A stretch of 64,000 nucleotides of DNA, taken from positions 53,844 to 117,843 of the forward strand of contig QANZ01017542.1 of NCBI GenBank assembly GCA_003254925.1, given 5' to 3'. The stretch is from Chamaecrista fasciculata (lineage: Eukaryota; Streptophyta; Magnoliopsida; Fabales; Fabaceae). How positions within the stretch are numbered: the first letter of the stretch is position 1; each line of letters begins with the position of its first letter. Below, one piece after another: positions 32,615 through 44,529 of the stretch. The notes under the pieces are model-generated. The model ran no database searches. It saw only the letters and a list, made by a program, of their open reading frames with translations, and had not been told where the DNA came from. The position numbers and the translations under genes are program-made.

Positions 32615-34789
32615 TGGTGATGAAGATAAATCAGCTGAATTCCGTAGAATTGCTCAGAGTGTTGAGCGTAAAATTTATTGCCCCAGGTACATCCATATAA
32701 ACATGTGATCTCACAGTATTTTTATTGTCTTAGCCTCTTGTGCCTACCCTAATTATTTGTTTCGTTTTATAGTCTAATATGACTTAATTAAATGCTTTAT
32801 CATTGCTACCTCATTTTAAATCTATATATACTCAAGTTAGATGATCCTTTATAGACAGGAGTGGTTGGAGGACTCAATTGCGACCTGATTCCCGCCACAC
32901 AATTGTCCTCAACATGTAATAATTTTTGAAGTTGTTTTACTTTGGTGATCATTCATTCAAATGCTCTAGTTGAACCTATTCATTAATTCTCTTTTGACAT
33001 GATTTAAAATTTTTGCTGAATAACAATTCTTAATAGTTTATTAAAGGTCCATGCATGCTTGAGCTTTAATATAGTTGGAGGATTTATTATCTTTCCCTTC
33101 TGTATAGTTGAAAAGAGAAATTTGAGATCATCTCTTCAGATTAATTAGGAAATCCATTACTGGATGAGTGGATGGTCTTCTTATGTACTTTGGGAGTTTT
33201 GAGTTGATAAATTCATTATATGGTATTTGTTTGTTTCTTTGTTATTATAACATCTATGATATATATGTCATAAACATAATATTTTTTGAGAATGGAAAAG
33301 TAGTCTATCTCATTGTTGATATTTCTAATCAAAATCTAAAATTTTATGCATTTCTTGTATAAACTGTGAAGGCCTTGAAATTGCACTGAGATAAAGAAAA
33401 AATAAATTGTGTAAGATTCTTTATATTTTTATCGTAAGGACTCTTCAACTCAATCGTAAACTTTATTGATATTTTTTTTTATGATTAATCATGCAAAATA
33501 TCATCTTTCTATCATAATCAATCATGCAAAAAATTTAGGGTAAATTACATTTTGATACCTTGAAGTATGGACCATTTTCAATTGGTACCTTGTTTTTTCA
33601 AAAGTGACATTTCGGTGCCCTATTCTATTCACCGTTGTCACTTTGGTACCCAAAACTTTTTTTTTTCCCGTTGTTTTATTACGAAAAAAAAAGCACGTGT
33701 AGGTCACACGCATGGTGAAAAACACGAAATTCACCCTCATAAACTCAGATTTCATGATTCAGACTAAAATAAATACGAAATCCTCTACTTTCAAGTACAT
33801 ACTGAATCGTGTTTTTTGTAGGCTGAATCGTGAAATCTGAGTTTATGTGGGTGAATTTTGTGTTTTTCACCATGCATGTGATCTGCACGTGCTTTTTTCC
33901 ATAAAAAAGTAACAAAAAAAAATTGGGTACCAAAGTACTAAAGGTGAATAAAACAGAGCACGAAAATGTCACTTTTGAAAGAAAATGGTACCAAAGTAAA
34001 AATAGTTCATATCTCAGGGTACCAAAATGTAATTTACCCAAAAATTTATGCTATGTATCTTTATTGTATTAATACATTTTATAAAAAGTATATATAGAAC
34101 TTTATACAAGTCTAGTTTGTGACAATGCTTGTTATTTGAGAACTGTACCTTTTGATGACTTGTGGAGAGTAATCATGTGTTGTTTATTTTACAGATTGGA
34201 GATATTAAGTACGTATGTTCCTCCTGAAGACTTTGAGGCTGAAGATGCTCTTCGTAGATGTTCTGGAAGACTTGAGGAAATTGTGTATTCTGAAGCAACA
34301 AGTCTAGTATAGACTATAGAGTCATCATAATAATCTTGATGAGTTATCATCATTTTGGTAGAATAAAACTAGAGAAAAGTTGATCAGTCACAACAAAATC
34401 ACACACGTGTACACGTATAATATATATGGAGAAAATTGTACATTTTAATCTTTCAGAGACTAAGTTGTTAGCTCAATAATCTTTCAGGGATCAAATTATA
34501 TCTTTACTCTGATTAATATTTGTTAAAGAATGAGGGACTAGAATGTATATTTTCAACATTCAACAACTAGATCACAATTTTAAGATAAATTTAAAGATTA
34601 AAAAATAAATTTACTCATATATATATATATATCATGAAATTGTCATGAAATCTTACATTTTTTGCGTTTAATTCGTAATTTCAGTCTGATTATTTTGGAG
34701 AAATATGTGAGAGGTTGCTTCACATAGGCCAGCTTGTTAAGGCCAACTCTAATCAACCAAATGGAGGTGACAGTGGGCAGCGGCAATAG
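32615..34789 (+). pseudogene. MED15 block A: 5'-truncated KIX-domain gene remnant
   Basis: Exons recognisable by homology to blocks B and C: 32615-32686, 32859-32915, 34195-34306 and 34685-34789. They join in one open frame: GDEDKSAEFRRIAQSVERKIY, then SGWRTQLRPDSRHTIVLN, then LEILSTYVPPEDFEAEDALRR...EEIVYSEATSL, then SDYFGEICERLLHIGQLVKA...GGDSGQRQ and stop. The first KIX exon with the start codon is missing, the exon 'xDYxxKIS' between the two KIX units is gone, and the first exon has a 10-nt deletion. Homology to block B begins only at about 32375, just right of the Pack-MULE. The last exon keeps a longer tail than blocks B and C. No start codon is evident, so I call it a remnant. A MITE (33538-34039) sits in its third intron. 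Confidence 0.75.
33538..34039. mobile_element. GGGTAAATTAC-family MITE in block A intron
   Basis: A 502-bp element whose ends GGGTAAATTACATTTTGATA and GGGTAAATTACATTTTGGTA (reverse complement) are almost identical. It is flanked by a perfect 9-bp AAAAATTTA (33529-33537, 34040-34048). The two open frames in it are mirror readings of the inverted arms and not genes. Confidence 0.88.
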
Positions 34790-34839
34790 CCACAGAAGAA
34801 TCAGAAAGAGGCCAATTTGGAGGAAGGATTATGATCCAT

Positions 34840-34935
34840 ATGTTTATTTTTAGTTTTTTAATTTTTAATTTTATTATGTTTGACTTACTAGAAGAGTTCT
34901 CATACATATATAATAGTATAGATATATATTAAACA
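34840..34935 (-). mobile_element. Helitron 5'-end remnant
   Basis: The segment ending ...CATATATAATAGTATAGATAT is the reverse complement of the Helitron 5' terminus seen at 17329. Only this terminal part is recognisable. Confidence 0.4.
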
Positions 34936-35214
34936 ATTCAATTAAATTTTCTTAATATTATTTTATCCCTCTACTCATGCAATGCATAGAAGTTCATATC
35001 ACGTAGGTGCTATATAAATTGATAGACATGAATGTTGGGATCTGATACTCAGTAAGATATATGTGAACCATAAAAAATATTCATATTACTAAATCAATAT
35101 GACCATCATATAAAATCATTCAAAAAATAAAGCTAAATTAATTTCATTTAATAAAATGACTAAATCCATAACAAATTGTCATAAAGAAAATATGTAAAAC
35201 AAACAATCATTTCT

Positions 35215-35620
35215 AGAACTGGATAAAGAGGCTTCTGAAAATTATTTAAGATTTTGAAAAACTTCTCGGTAGATGACATTTGATGTAGTGTTAGAGAACT
35301 CATTATCATTGTGACATATGAAAATCTTTAATCTTTCATTGGATCTCATTTTTAACATTGCAACATATAATTGACCATAAATAAAAATAGGACAATAAAA
35401 ATATATACCAACCTTGGATAATGACTATCCTTGACTCTAGCTTGTTAATGATCATTGCAAATGACAACATAATGAGAAATTGTTTGCGTTGAAATTTGAA
35501 TAGTTCAATAGTGTCACCAATAAACTAACCCGAAGTAATTATTGCCTCAATAACATGGTCACTAAGACATGATATAATAAGCCAGATGTTGTTACACAAA
35601 CTCATAGATATGTCAATGTT
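35215..35620 (-). pseudogene. Degenerate Helitron helicase C-terminal fragment
   Basis: The minus strand translates, with several stops and frame breaks, to a stretch resembling the end of the Pif1-like helicase of plant Helitrons: GDTIELFKFQRKQFLIMLSF followed by AMIINKLES (family: F.RRQFP...FAMTINKSQG), then a counterpart of the 'GLYL...VFSHGQLYVA.SR' region. The catalytic N-terminal part and Rep domain are not seen here. It indicates that an autonomous Helitron once lay in this interval. Confidence 0.55.
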
Positions 35621-35629
35621 GGATTGGGT

Positions 35630-36150
35630 TGGCAGGTTGCAATGACATTGATGAACTCAAGGGTGTTCAATGGGTTTGATCAATCTGCCAACCTGTCAAG
35701 ACAAACCCAACCTTTTAGTTTTGGTTGATTTGGGTTGGGCTGACAAGTTGATTTGTGTTTTGGTTTGAGTTGGATTGCATTTTTTAAGATTTTGAGCCCC
35801 TTCAACCCAACTCAACCTACTGGCCCACAAAAATAGAAAATAAAGAAATAAAATCAATTTTTTATTTAGTTAAGAATTATATTTTGATCTCTCAATTAAT
35901 ATTATTTTTACAATTTGGTCTACTTGTAAATTTTTATTCTCAATTCAGTCCTTCAAAAATAAATTTTGATCGACCAAATTAAGATAAAAAAAATTATGAG
36001 GGATCAAATTAAAAAAAAATATTATAGGCCAACTCGTCAACCTTAAATCAAACCAACTCGCCACTGTTTTGTTTGGATTAGGTTGCGTTGATTTGGGTTA
36101 ACTCAATTATTTTTTTTAGCCTGACTCAACTCAATTTTTTTCAAAAGAGG
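35630..36150. repeat. Degenerate repeat rich in 'gggttgg/ccaaccc' motifs
   Basis: Inverted-repeat-like segments (TTGGGTTGGCAGGTTG on the left; CCAACTCGTCAACC, GTTGATTTGGGTTAACTC on the right) suggest a decayed TIR element. Borders and target duplication are not resolved. Confidence 0.35.
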
Positions 36151-36301
36151 TCTCACTTTTAAAATTTAAACACATTTTATATCAAAGATTTTCTTATAAT
36201 TGACATCTCATGACCCAGCCAAATATGAGAGTTAGACACATGACTGTCATGTAAGAAGACTATGTAACTTGCTTTATATATAGATGTGATTAATATAAAA
36301 A

Positions 36302-37989
36302 GGGTAAATTATAAAGAATGTCATGTAGTTTGGGGTAATTAGAGATCGAGTCCCTTTAGTTTAAAAGGTGATAATTGAGTGTATTGTGGTTTACTTCGTT
36401 AGCAGAAAAGGGCTCTGTATCACAAATTTAATAGAAATTTAGGCTAAAATACCATTTTAAGACCCTAGCTATTAATTTTCTATTCATTTGACTCTTTGTT
36501 TCTATGAGGGAGGGACTTTGATGCAAAAACATAAACTTTTCAGGGACTTTGACTTGACTACTGAAAAAATGGTTAAATATAATTGCAAAAGGATCCCTTA
36601 AATTCTGTCAAATAAGAATCCTCCTCTTTCTCACAGAATGTCTTCCAATCCAGTCCCTTACTTAATTATTATTTAGTCCAAAAGTTTTATCATCTTCATC
36701 AAAATGGTCCTCGAGCTTCACCAAATAAAGATAAAGATAAAAGATAAATAAGAGCGAAAATAAATATAAAATAGAATAAATAAATAAATAAGAAAAGAAA
36801 AAAAAAGAGATTAAAAAAAATGGAACATAGAGACTGTGAAAATGAAGATAAGATGGAAAAGGGACATCTACATTTCAATCCCACACAAGTTTTCTTTCTG
36901 GGTTTAAGTACTCTCTCTCTTCACTAGAAGGATCAAAATGCAACAAACAAAGATAGTTGATAGAGTTTTATGCATTTTCAGCTTAGGAATTAAAATGATT
37001 GAGAAGTTATTGCAAAAAGATCGTCAGATTTCCGTTATTTAGGAATCCTCTCTTCCCTTAAAGATTTTCTTTCATTCATATCCTTAGTTAATCTCAGTTT
37101 AGCCCCAAAACTTAATCATCTTCATCAAATCAGTCGCCGACCCCTAAGAACTTTGAAAACTCGGTCTGTTCTTCAGATTCTCACGCAATTTCTAGACCAA
37201 AATCAGCAACCAAATGGAATTGTTCAGCAAAAGGGACATCTAGATTAACACAATAAAAAATGAAATCAAGAAAAACCAACAACACAAGAAAAGATTGAAC
37301 CGAGAAAATAAGAAAAGAATACAAATGCAGAAGAACACTTGAAACCCACCAAAGAAATCAAAACTCAATCACTATCTGAATTAGTTTAGCTCAAGTCTCC
37401 CTCTCTGAGATTTCACCATCTCTTTCACTCTCCAATTTGCCCTCAGATAAAAACGAAAGCCTAGAAAAATCCAATCCCATTCTCGGTCCCTGAGGTCACA
37501 ATTTAAAGGAAAAAAATCTTAACAAAATTCGACAACTCTCCCTCAATAACATGATGAAGGTATGGGCTCAAGTGAATGTTAGATTTGAGTGTGATTCCTT
37601 CCTCGTATTTGTCGTCAGAGAGCATGTCAAAAATTTAGAACTAAGGTTTACAAACGAACTAAGGGAGAAGAGTACGACCTTGTTTTCCTTCATTGGAGCT
37701 TTTCGATTGGCTGGTTTTAGGGATCTATTTAATAAAAATGATAAAATTTATGGACTATTCTGAGATGAATCAGGGACCTAAATGAAAGAAAATCTTTAAC
37801 GAAGGGGTCAAATCTTGATAAAAATGTGTTTAATTAAGTACACATGATGGGATCTATTAATTTTTGAACGAAAATATACCTCAGGGACTGTTTCTGCTAA
37901 CGGAGTAAACCTCTGGACACTTGATTGCCACTTTTTAAACTACGGGGACCCGATATCTAATTACTCCAAACAATAGGAACATTCCTTAT
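36302..37989. mobile_element. 1.7-kb TIR element with non-terminal unique core
   Basis: Terminal inverted repeats of about 55 bp (GGGTAAATTATAAAGAATGT on the left; GGATAAATTATAAGGAATGT in reverse complement on the right). Flanks TATAAAAA and TATAAAATA are near-identical. The sequence at 38220-38415 is a direct relative of 36150-36300 and reads across the junction without the insertion. The core (about 36600-37760) has moderate complexity and several short frames that I cannot assign, so a captured fragment is possible. Confidence 0.6.
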
Positions 37990-38636
37990 AATTTATCCTA
38001 TAAAATAATATTAATGTGTATTTTTTAACATGAACTTAAAATTTGAAAATTAAATATAAATGTCATTAATACAAATTTGTAATTATCATTAACATTATAT
38101 ATAATAAAATTTAAAATTCATATTAAATAAGTTCTTCAAACTTTTCAAATTTAAAGTACAAATAATTAAAGCTTATTCAAAATTGTAATACAATAATAAT
38201 GTAATCTCACGTATCAAAAGTGTTGAATATACGACAAATTCAAAGAAGATATCACTTTTCAAATTTAAGCATATTTTATATTAGAGAATTTTTATAAGAG
38301 GCATCTCATGATCCCATTCCCACCAAATGAGACCTACATCATGCTATATGATGATAAATGAGATAATGTACGTTGCTTTATTATATTTAGATGTGATTAA
38401 TACAAAATAAAATTGATGAGTATTTTTAAACAAATTCTTTTCCAAATAAGCCACTTACCTAGCTAGATGTTGTGTTTAAGGAAAGTGAATGGATAATCTA
38501 TATATAGAGAGAGATAGGCATGTTTAATTATTCTTTGTGGAAAGAATTTTTTATTCTTAAAAATTAAAAAATAAAACATTTGTTTAATCATATTTAGTTT
38601 TAAAATTCAAAACTATAACATCTCTGGATTCGTTTT

Positions 38637-38765
38637 TTTTTGTTGTCCAAGGTATTCCCTAACCCGATGGCTAATTGGTTGCTGTATACACAAGGTGGGG
38701 ATTGAACCCCTGACACTTGCTTAAGCGCCCTAGTGAGCTAACCACTAGACCAACCAAGCTTGGTT
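38637..38765 (-). mobile_element. tRNA-derived SINE with 17-bp target duplication
   Basis: On the minus strand the element starts CCAAGCTTGGTTGGTCTAG, has an A-box-like segment (TCTAGTGGTTAGCTC), a B-box-like GGGGTTCAATCCCC about 40 nt further on, and ends in a poly-A tract. It is flanked by a perfect direct repeat ATCTCTGGATTCGTTTT (38620-38636, 38766-38782), as expected from LINE-assisted retroposition. It is short (about 129 bp). Confidence 0.85.
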
Positions 38766-39479
38766 ATCTCTGGATTCGTTTTAATTCAAAAATGATGGTT
38801 TGAACTACATAGTATTGTAAAATGCCTATATTTATATTAGAGAAATGTTGATTAAAACTTTAAATTGGGACCTAGAAAAAGAAAATAAATTATAGAAAAT
38901 AGAAGGAGTAGACAAATTATGATAAGCAAAAAGGTCAAAGTAGAAATAGATATTTGGCCAAAAAAAAAAGTAGAAATAGATAAATAATTAATTATTAAAA
39001 GAAGGAAGTAAAGTGTGTAACGTTGCTGCATACAACTTGGCCAAATTTGCAATTTCTTCCCAGGGTTCAATGTTTGGATGGAACTTCTGCCTTCTTGTAT
39101 TGCCTCGGTTATTGTCGAGCTTTGAATGCATTTGGTTTTTTATCGAAAAAAAAATATATTAAAAGGAGGAATGATTAAACTGTAAAACTTAAAAATTGTT
39201 GTAACTTTAAGTAAATGCAAAGGGAAAAAGACATGGAAGTGATTTAAACCATAGAGGGATTAGAAGAAGAAGAAGAATTAGAAGAATTTAATCATTTATG
39301 TGGCAATTTCGTTTTGTATGAAAGGCTTGTGAAAAGATTGAAGTTAGGTTTTGCATCTAGTTATGAAATGTATGAAGATTTCTCTTGCTAGTGTGTACAG
39401 TCTGAAAAAGAAAAGATGAAGTTGTGTATGTGTGCTTTCGAGAAAACCTGCTTTTTGTCCCTGAATTTTACACCACATA

Positions 39480-39696
39480 GGCAAACATGCCCTTATTTTT
39501 GTCGCTTTTCCTATGAAAACCCTCGCCTTCTTCTTCTTCTTCCAGTAAATGAAGAGAGAAGTGACTACGGTCACAGTCTTCGCGCTTCTTCTTCCAGTAA
39601 TCTTATACTGTTTCTTCTCTGTTTGTGTTCTATTTTAATTTGATTTTATTCGCTTATATATATATGCTCTGCAGTTCCACCTCTTTGCGATGCTAG
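39480..39696 (+). other. Putative 5' leader exon of MED15 block B
   Basis: A segment conserved with 48575-48760 of block C: 'ccagtaatyttatactgttt', then 'tttgtgtt...tttgatttkat', then 'ttccacttctcgcgatkctag' followed by GTATAT. It is pyrimidine-rich, ends at a plausible donor and precedes the first coding exon by about 400 bp. A leader exon is the simplest reading; no in-frame start is supplied. Confidence 0.45.
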
Positions 39697-40133
39697 GTAT
39701 ATAGGAAATACTTTATTATTCTGGTTTTATGCAAGCGCTTGTTCTTTAAATAATCTGAGTGTACTGAGAAGCTAATCGCAGTTCTCCAGAGTGTGGATGG
39801 TCAATTAACAGGAACTGTAACATGCGAAAACTATTTTGATGTGTTAAGCACTATAAGGCACATAGACGAATACTTTCCGATTTGTACTATAGTAATTATT
39901 CACTTGATTTGAGAAGTATGTTGAACTATGAATATGGAGTACGATAAGGTGTCATTTTTGTTTTGAAGTCCAGTAGCCTTACTAAACCTATATTGACTTG
40001 TCTGCATATACTTTACCCCTTTTATCTGTGTTCCTTTAATGTTTGATTTGATTTGAATGATCCATTTTTAGTGCTCAGATGATTTAGATTTGATAGGTAC
40101 CCAAATTGGAGACCTCCACAAGTCAGAGTTATT

Positions 40134-42631
40134 ATGGATACAGTCGATTGGAGAGCTCAATTGCCGCCTGGTTCTCGCCAAATACAAGTCAATGAGATGT
40201 AGGTCTACAATTTTTTTTAGTTAATAAGGTGATCTAAGTAGCTTCTGTTTTGGTGTTGTTTACTCAGCTTCATAAACTGTCAATTCAGTGTTAAAGTTTC
40301 TTTTGTTGGTCGTATAGGATTAATTTGATTTTATTGCATAACATACATATATGGCAAACGAGGTGAAACAGGATTGTGTATAATAGCTCGACTCATGAAA
40401 CCACAGCTAAAATTTGTATTTTCTGATTTAGGAACTTTAACTGCTTTGCACACTTTAATTTTCTTTTAACAAACTAATTCTCTCCATTTAGATAGTTCGT
40501 GCTAAACATTTATGCTTAAAATGTTAATATTAAAAATGAGGACCACGGAAGAGCTCTAGCTGGCATTGTTACCCTTATCCATGCAGGATTGTGTACGAAT
40601 GGGTCAACTTGTAAGTAGTTTCAATTGTAGATAAAGTCAGAATAATACTTTAAATTTTTTTGTGTGGGTTTTTTTTTTTGTGTGTGTGTGGGGGGGGATA
40701 CTTCTTAGTCACCCCAGCGCCTTATAATTGTTTAAGTACAAGCGAAAGTGTTTGTTGTACAGGCCCAAGCTCACTATTTGCCACCATACTTAGTTTACCC
40801 AAGGTAGTTTACTCACACTTAAACAATTCTAGCAAGTATTGTAATAATTTTTTCCTTTTTTAATTTTAATTGATGGATTTGACTTTCCATTATGTAGGTA
40901 AGTTAGAATAAACTTTTTGGTACTATTGACTTGATTTGAGTATGACTGAGTTTGGAACAGTTTAACTTAGTCTTTCTAATTTATGGTTTGGGAGAAGGGA
41001 GAAGTTTATATATGTTATGAGTTTGGATGGTGGAGTTATTATTTGGCAATTGACAGTCTTTTATGTTGTATATATATATATATATATATATCCATTTTTG
41101 AATTGTTTATTGTTCATCTTCAACATATTGCTAACTTATCATTGTAAAACCATTTGTCACTTTGTAAATTAGTAAATTAAGTTTATATCAACCTAGAGCT
41201 GATGAAGATAAGTCAGTTGAAGTTCAAAAAATTGCTCAGAGTTTGGAGCATAAGATCTATGCTGATGCAACAAGCGAGGTACACATCCATATTGTGTAAT
41301 CTCAGTTATTTTAGTCATCTATTGTCAGTTTTGCCGACAGATACTAATTTCTTCGACACTTCCTAATTCAGGTTGATTATTTACACAAAATATCTTTGAA
41401 GATTCAGCTAATTTCGAGTGAGTTTCATAACATACAAAGTCAACTTCATACCATCAGATCCAGTTATTAGCCCATTTTAGCATTTGTTGATATTTTATCT
41501 TTAAATCCTCTCTCTGACCCGATGGTTTTGGTCGTAAAACATATGGTTTGATCAAACATTACTATGCTTAGTCACTCAGCTTTTGTATATTGCGGACTAA
41601 ATATTCTATTTGTAGCTATATTTTGACTACCATATATTGTAAATTTTCAGTTTTTTTATGACATTCTAAATTAACCTTATGTTATGTCAAACCAACATTT
41701 TATATTATTAATTTGACTACCATCCCAATTCCCAAGTTTGAACATTTATATAGATTTTGAAAGTTCATTTCTGTTAGAATAGTTTTTATTTGTTTCGTTT
41801 CACAGTTGGATATGGTTTTTTTTTGGGCCAACTGACTTAATTGCTTTTATGCTACCTCATTTTAAATTCATAAATACCCCTATCTGGAGACATACTCACT
41901 CAAGTTAGAGGATCCTTTACAGGTTATTGGAGGGCTCAACTGCCACTTGATTCCCGCCAAAGAATTGTCAACAAAATGTAATAATTTTGAAGTTGTTTTA
42001 CATTGGTGATCAATCATTCAATTGCATATTTCAGGAAAAAATAATCATACTCCGATCCATATTCTGTGATGTTTTCTTTGTTTCTCATGTGGTGTTAATT
42101 TGATAATTGACTAACATAAAAATGTTGCTCAAAACTCTGTTTAATTGATCAGGAACTGATCTAGTTGAACCGATTCATTCTCTTTTGACAATATTCAAAA
42201 GTCTTGCTGTATAATAATTCTCCATTAATTTATTGAGTAAACTAACAATTTAGTCTTAAAAGATCACCGAGTTGACAACTTGGTCCTTGAAAGATTGAAA
42301 TACATAGTTTAGTCACTGAAAGATACAAACGGTATACTCTTGAATTCTTGAAAGAATCAAAAGTATACTTGTTAATCCATGAAAAGAACTAACAAGTATA
42401 CCATTTGGACCTTTCAGGGAGTAAATTGTACATTTCAATCTTTCAAAGACCGAGTTGTCAACTTGATAATCTTTTAGGGATCAAATTGTTTGTTTACTTT
42501 TAATTTATTAAAGGCTCATCATACGCTTTTAGCAGGCCAATGTTGTTGTCCGTTGGGTGACCTTGTTTAACCTTCAAAGATCATTTGGGAGTCCGTCAAG
42601 CCGTTAACTTGCATTGTTGCTTTGCATTGGA

Positions 42632-42662
<31 letters not shown>

Positions 42663-44529
42663 TGAATGTTTAACCTTCGGATTAATTAGGAAGTCCATTT
42701 CTGACTGATATACGCATGTACTTGAGGAGTGCAGAGTTGATGAATTCATTCTATTGTCTTTATTGTAGTTTGTTTGTTTGTTCATTATATTAACTATGAA
42801 ATTTTACATATTTATTGGGAATCTAAAATTAGTATTTGACTGTCTGATTGTTGTTATTTCTAATGACAATCTGAAATTCTATGCATCAATTTCTTGTGAA
42901 AATGTGAAGGGCATGAATATCTTACTATGATGACCCTTGTTATTTGAGGACTGTGTTCTTTTGTTTTAATGGCTTGTAGTGAATAAACATGGGTTGTTCA
43001 TTTTACAGATTTGATACGTTAAGAAGGCTTCTTCCAGTTACTGGATCAGAGGGATTACTGGATCTTCGTAAAATTGCTGAAAGATTTGAGGAAAAGATTT
43101 ACACTGCAGCAACCAGCCAGGTAGAGTCATCATAATAATTTGGAGTCGGAGTTATGTTGGGATCCGGATTCTCGGCATTTTATCATTTACATTTTTTTAC
43201 ATTTTAGAGAGACAAAGAAAGAGATAGAGAGAGAAAGTATTGGGACCCACACTTTCTCTCTCTACTTCTTCCTTTATCTCTCTAAAAATGCACAAAGTGA
43301 GAATGCAGATGATTCACTTTCGTTATGTTGAAGAGTGATTGTCTAGTAGGTAGAATAACTTGAACAGTAAAAAGAAGTTTCAACGGATATGGTTAAAACT
43401 ACTGAGAGCTTAAGTGCTCCATCATTGCCCTAAAACTATATAATGCCGAATTTGTAAGCCTCTATTTGTTGAAATATGAGAACTATGTCACCCTTATTAC
43501 TTCTTACTTTGCTTTACTCACTTTAAAAATGATCAAAATGCTGGATATATTGAAATTTTATTGAGTTGGGGGTTCAGGTCAACTGATGAGCATCTAATAC
43601 ATATCTTATCCATAATAGTAAAAAATTTTATACATAAAAAATATATAATTTTTAAACTTTATTTTGTTGAGAAATTTTAAAATCGTAAAGATAAAATATT
43701 AAATATTTTATTCGTATTAAAGTAATTTAATAATATATTTATATTTATAATTTATTTTATTTTTAATAGTTATGAAAACAAAAGATATTAAAAATAACTT
43801 ATTTTAAAATTCTTACTAGTCTGAATCTAAATATGAATATTTGACTATTATTTAAAAATAAAAATGGCAAAACACCCATTTCGTCCCCAAACTTTACACC
43901 TATTGTCAATTTCGTCTCCAATCTTTTTTTGCTGTCAATTTCGTCCCCAATCTTTCACAATTTCGTCAATTTTATCCTTTGACTAACTTCTTAATAAATT
44001 AACGACAGACTGTATCTTGTTTTTCAATCTGAGTTAGGATTTGAGTTTCTTTTTCTATCAATTTTATATTATATATCGTTAGCCACATAGATTCTGTCGT
44101 TAATATTTGACAAAAGTAAGAGCAAAGGATAAAATTGACAAAAATATGAAAGATTAGAGACGAAATTGACAGCAAAAAAAGATTGGGGACGAAATTGACA
44201 ACGGGTGTATTGTTTGGAGAAATCTGTACTTTTGCCAATAAAAATTGATCTTTTTATCTGCTGATAATGCTCTACCTATATTTAGAGCGTGCATCCTACT
44301 CACTTTGACCTACTACACTTGGCTTCCTTCTTCACGCCTCACCACATTGTCACTCGCTCTTCTTTACTTTTGCTTCACACACTTGGTGACTTCCTTTAAT
44401 ATATATATATATATATATATATAATGGATTTTCCTGAAACCTTACATCTTTTTCATTTCGTTTTTTCAGTCTGATTATCTTCGAAAAATATCTTTGAAGA
44501 TGCTTACGATGGAAGGTAGAAGGCAATGA
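40134..44529 (+). CDS. MED15 block B: two-KIX-domain Mediator15-like protein
   Basis: Predicted exons 40134-40198, 40587-40610, 41197-41278, 41372-41417, 41923-41977, 43009-43120 and 44470-44529. All have GT-AG borders and matching phases, encoding 147 aa. KIX unit 1 is diverged (MDTVDWRAQLPPGSRQIQVN, ADEDKSVEVQKIAQSLEHKIYA, VDYLHKISLKI). KIX unit 2 is close to MED15a (YWRAQLPLDSRQRIVNKI, TLRRLLPVTGSEGL, LRKIAERFEEKIYTAATSQ, SDYLRKISLKMLTME). MED15 KIX domains bind activators and recruit Mediator in the nucleus. The rest of MED15 (glutamine-rich middle and Mediator-binding C-terminus) is absent. The start is the Met before DTVDW, equivalent to the second Met of full-length MED15, because the usual first Met is not present. 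The protein ends MEGRRQ by reading past a possible donor. Expression is unproven. Confidence 0.7.
42235..42500. mobile_element. TIR element in block B intron
   Basis: The arms GAGTAAACTAACAATTTAGT and AAAGTAAACAAACAATTTGA (reverse complement) are flanked by TAATTTATT at 42226-42234 and 42501-42509. Block A has the uninterrupted site near 33033-33045. The inner sequence has repeated 'cttgaaagat' units in both orientations. Confidence 0.75.
43160..43321. mobile_element. Hairpin MITE in block B intron
   Basis: A 162-bp element flanked by a perfect 9-bp GTTATGTTG (43151-43159, 43322-43330). Its arms 'agagagacaaagaaagagat' and 'ctctctctacttcttccttt' pair around a GGGACCCA centre. Ends are GGATCCGGATTCTCGGCATT and GAAAGTGAATCATCTGCATT. 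Confidence 0.8.
43866..44236. mobile_element. GGCAAAA-family MITE in block B intron
   Basis: A 371-bp element with ends GGCAAAACACCCATTTCGTC and GGCAAAAGTACAGATTTCTC (reverse complement), flanked by a perfect 9-bp AATAAAAAT (43857-43865, 44237-44245). It is related to 8968-9525. Confidence 0.85.

Noticed and set aside
33522-34041. Overlapping frames on both strands
   Set aside because: Mirror readings of the arms of the MITE 33538-34039.
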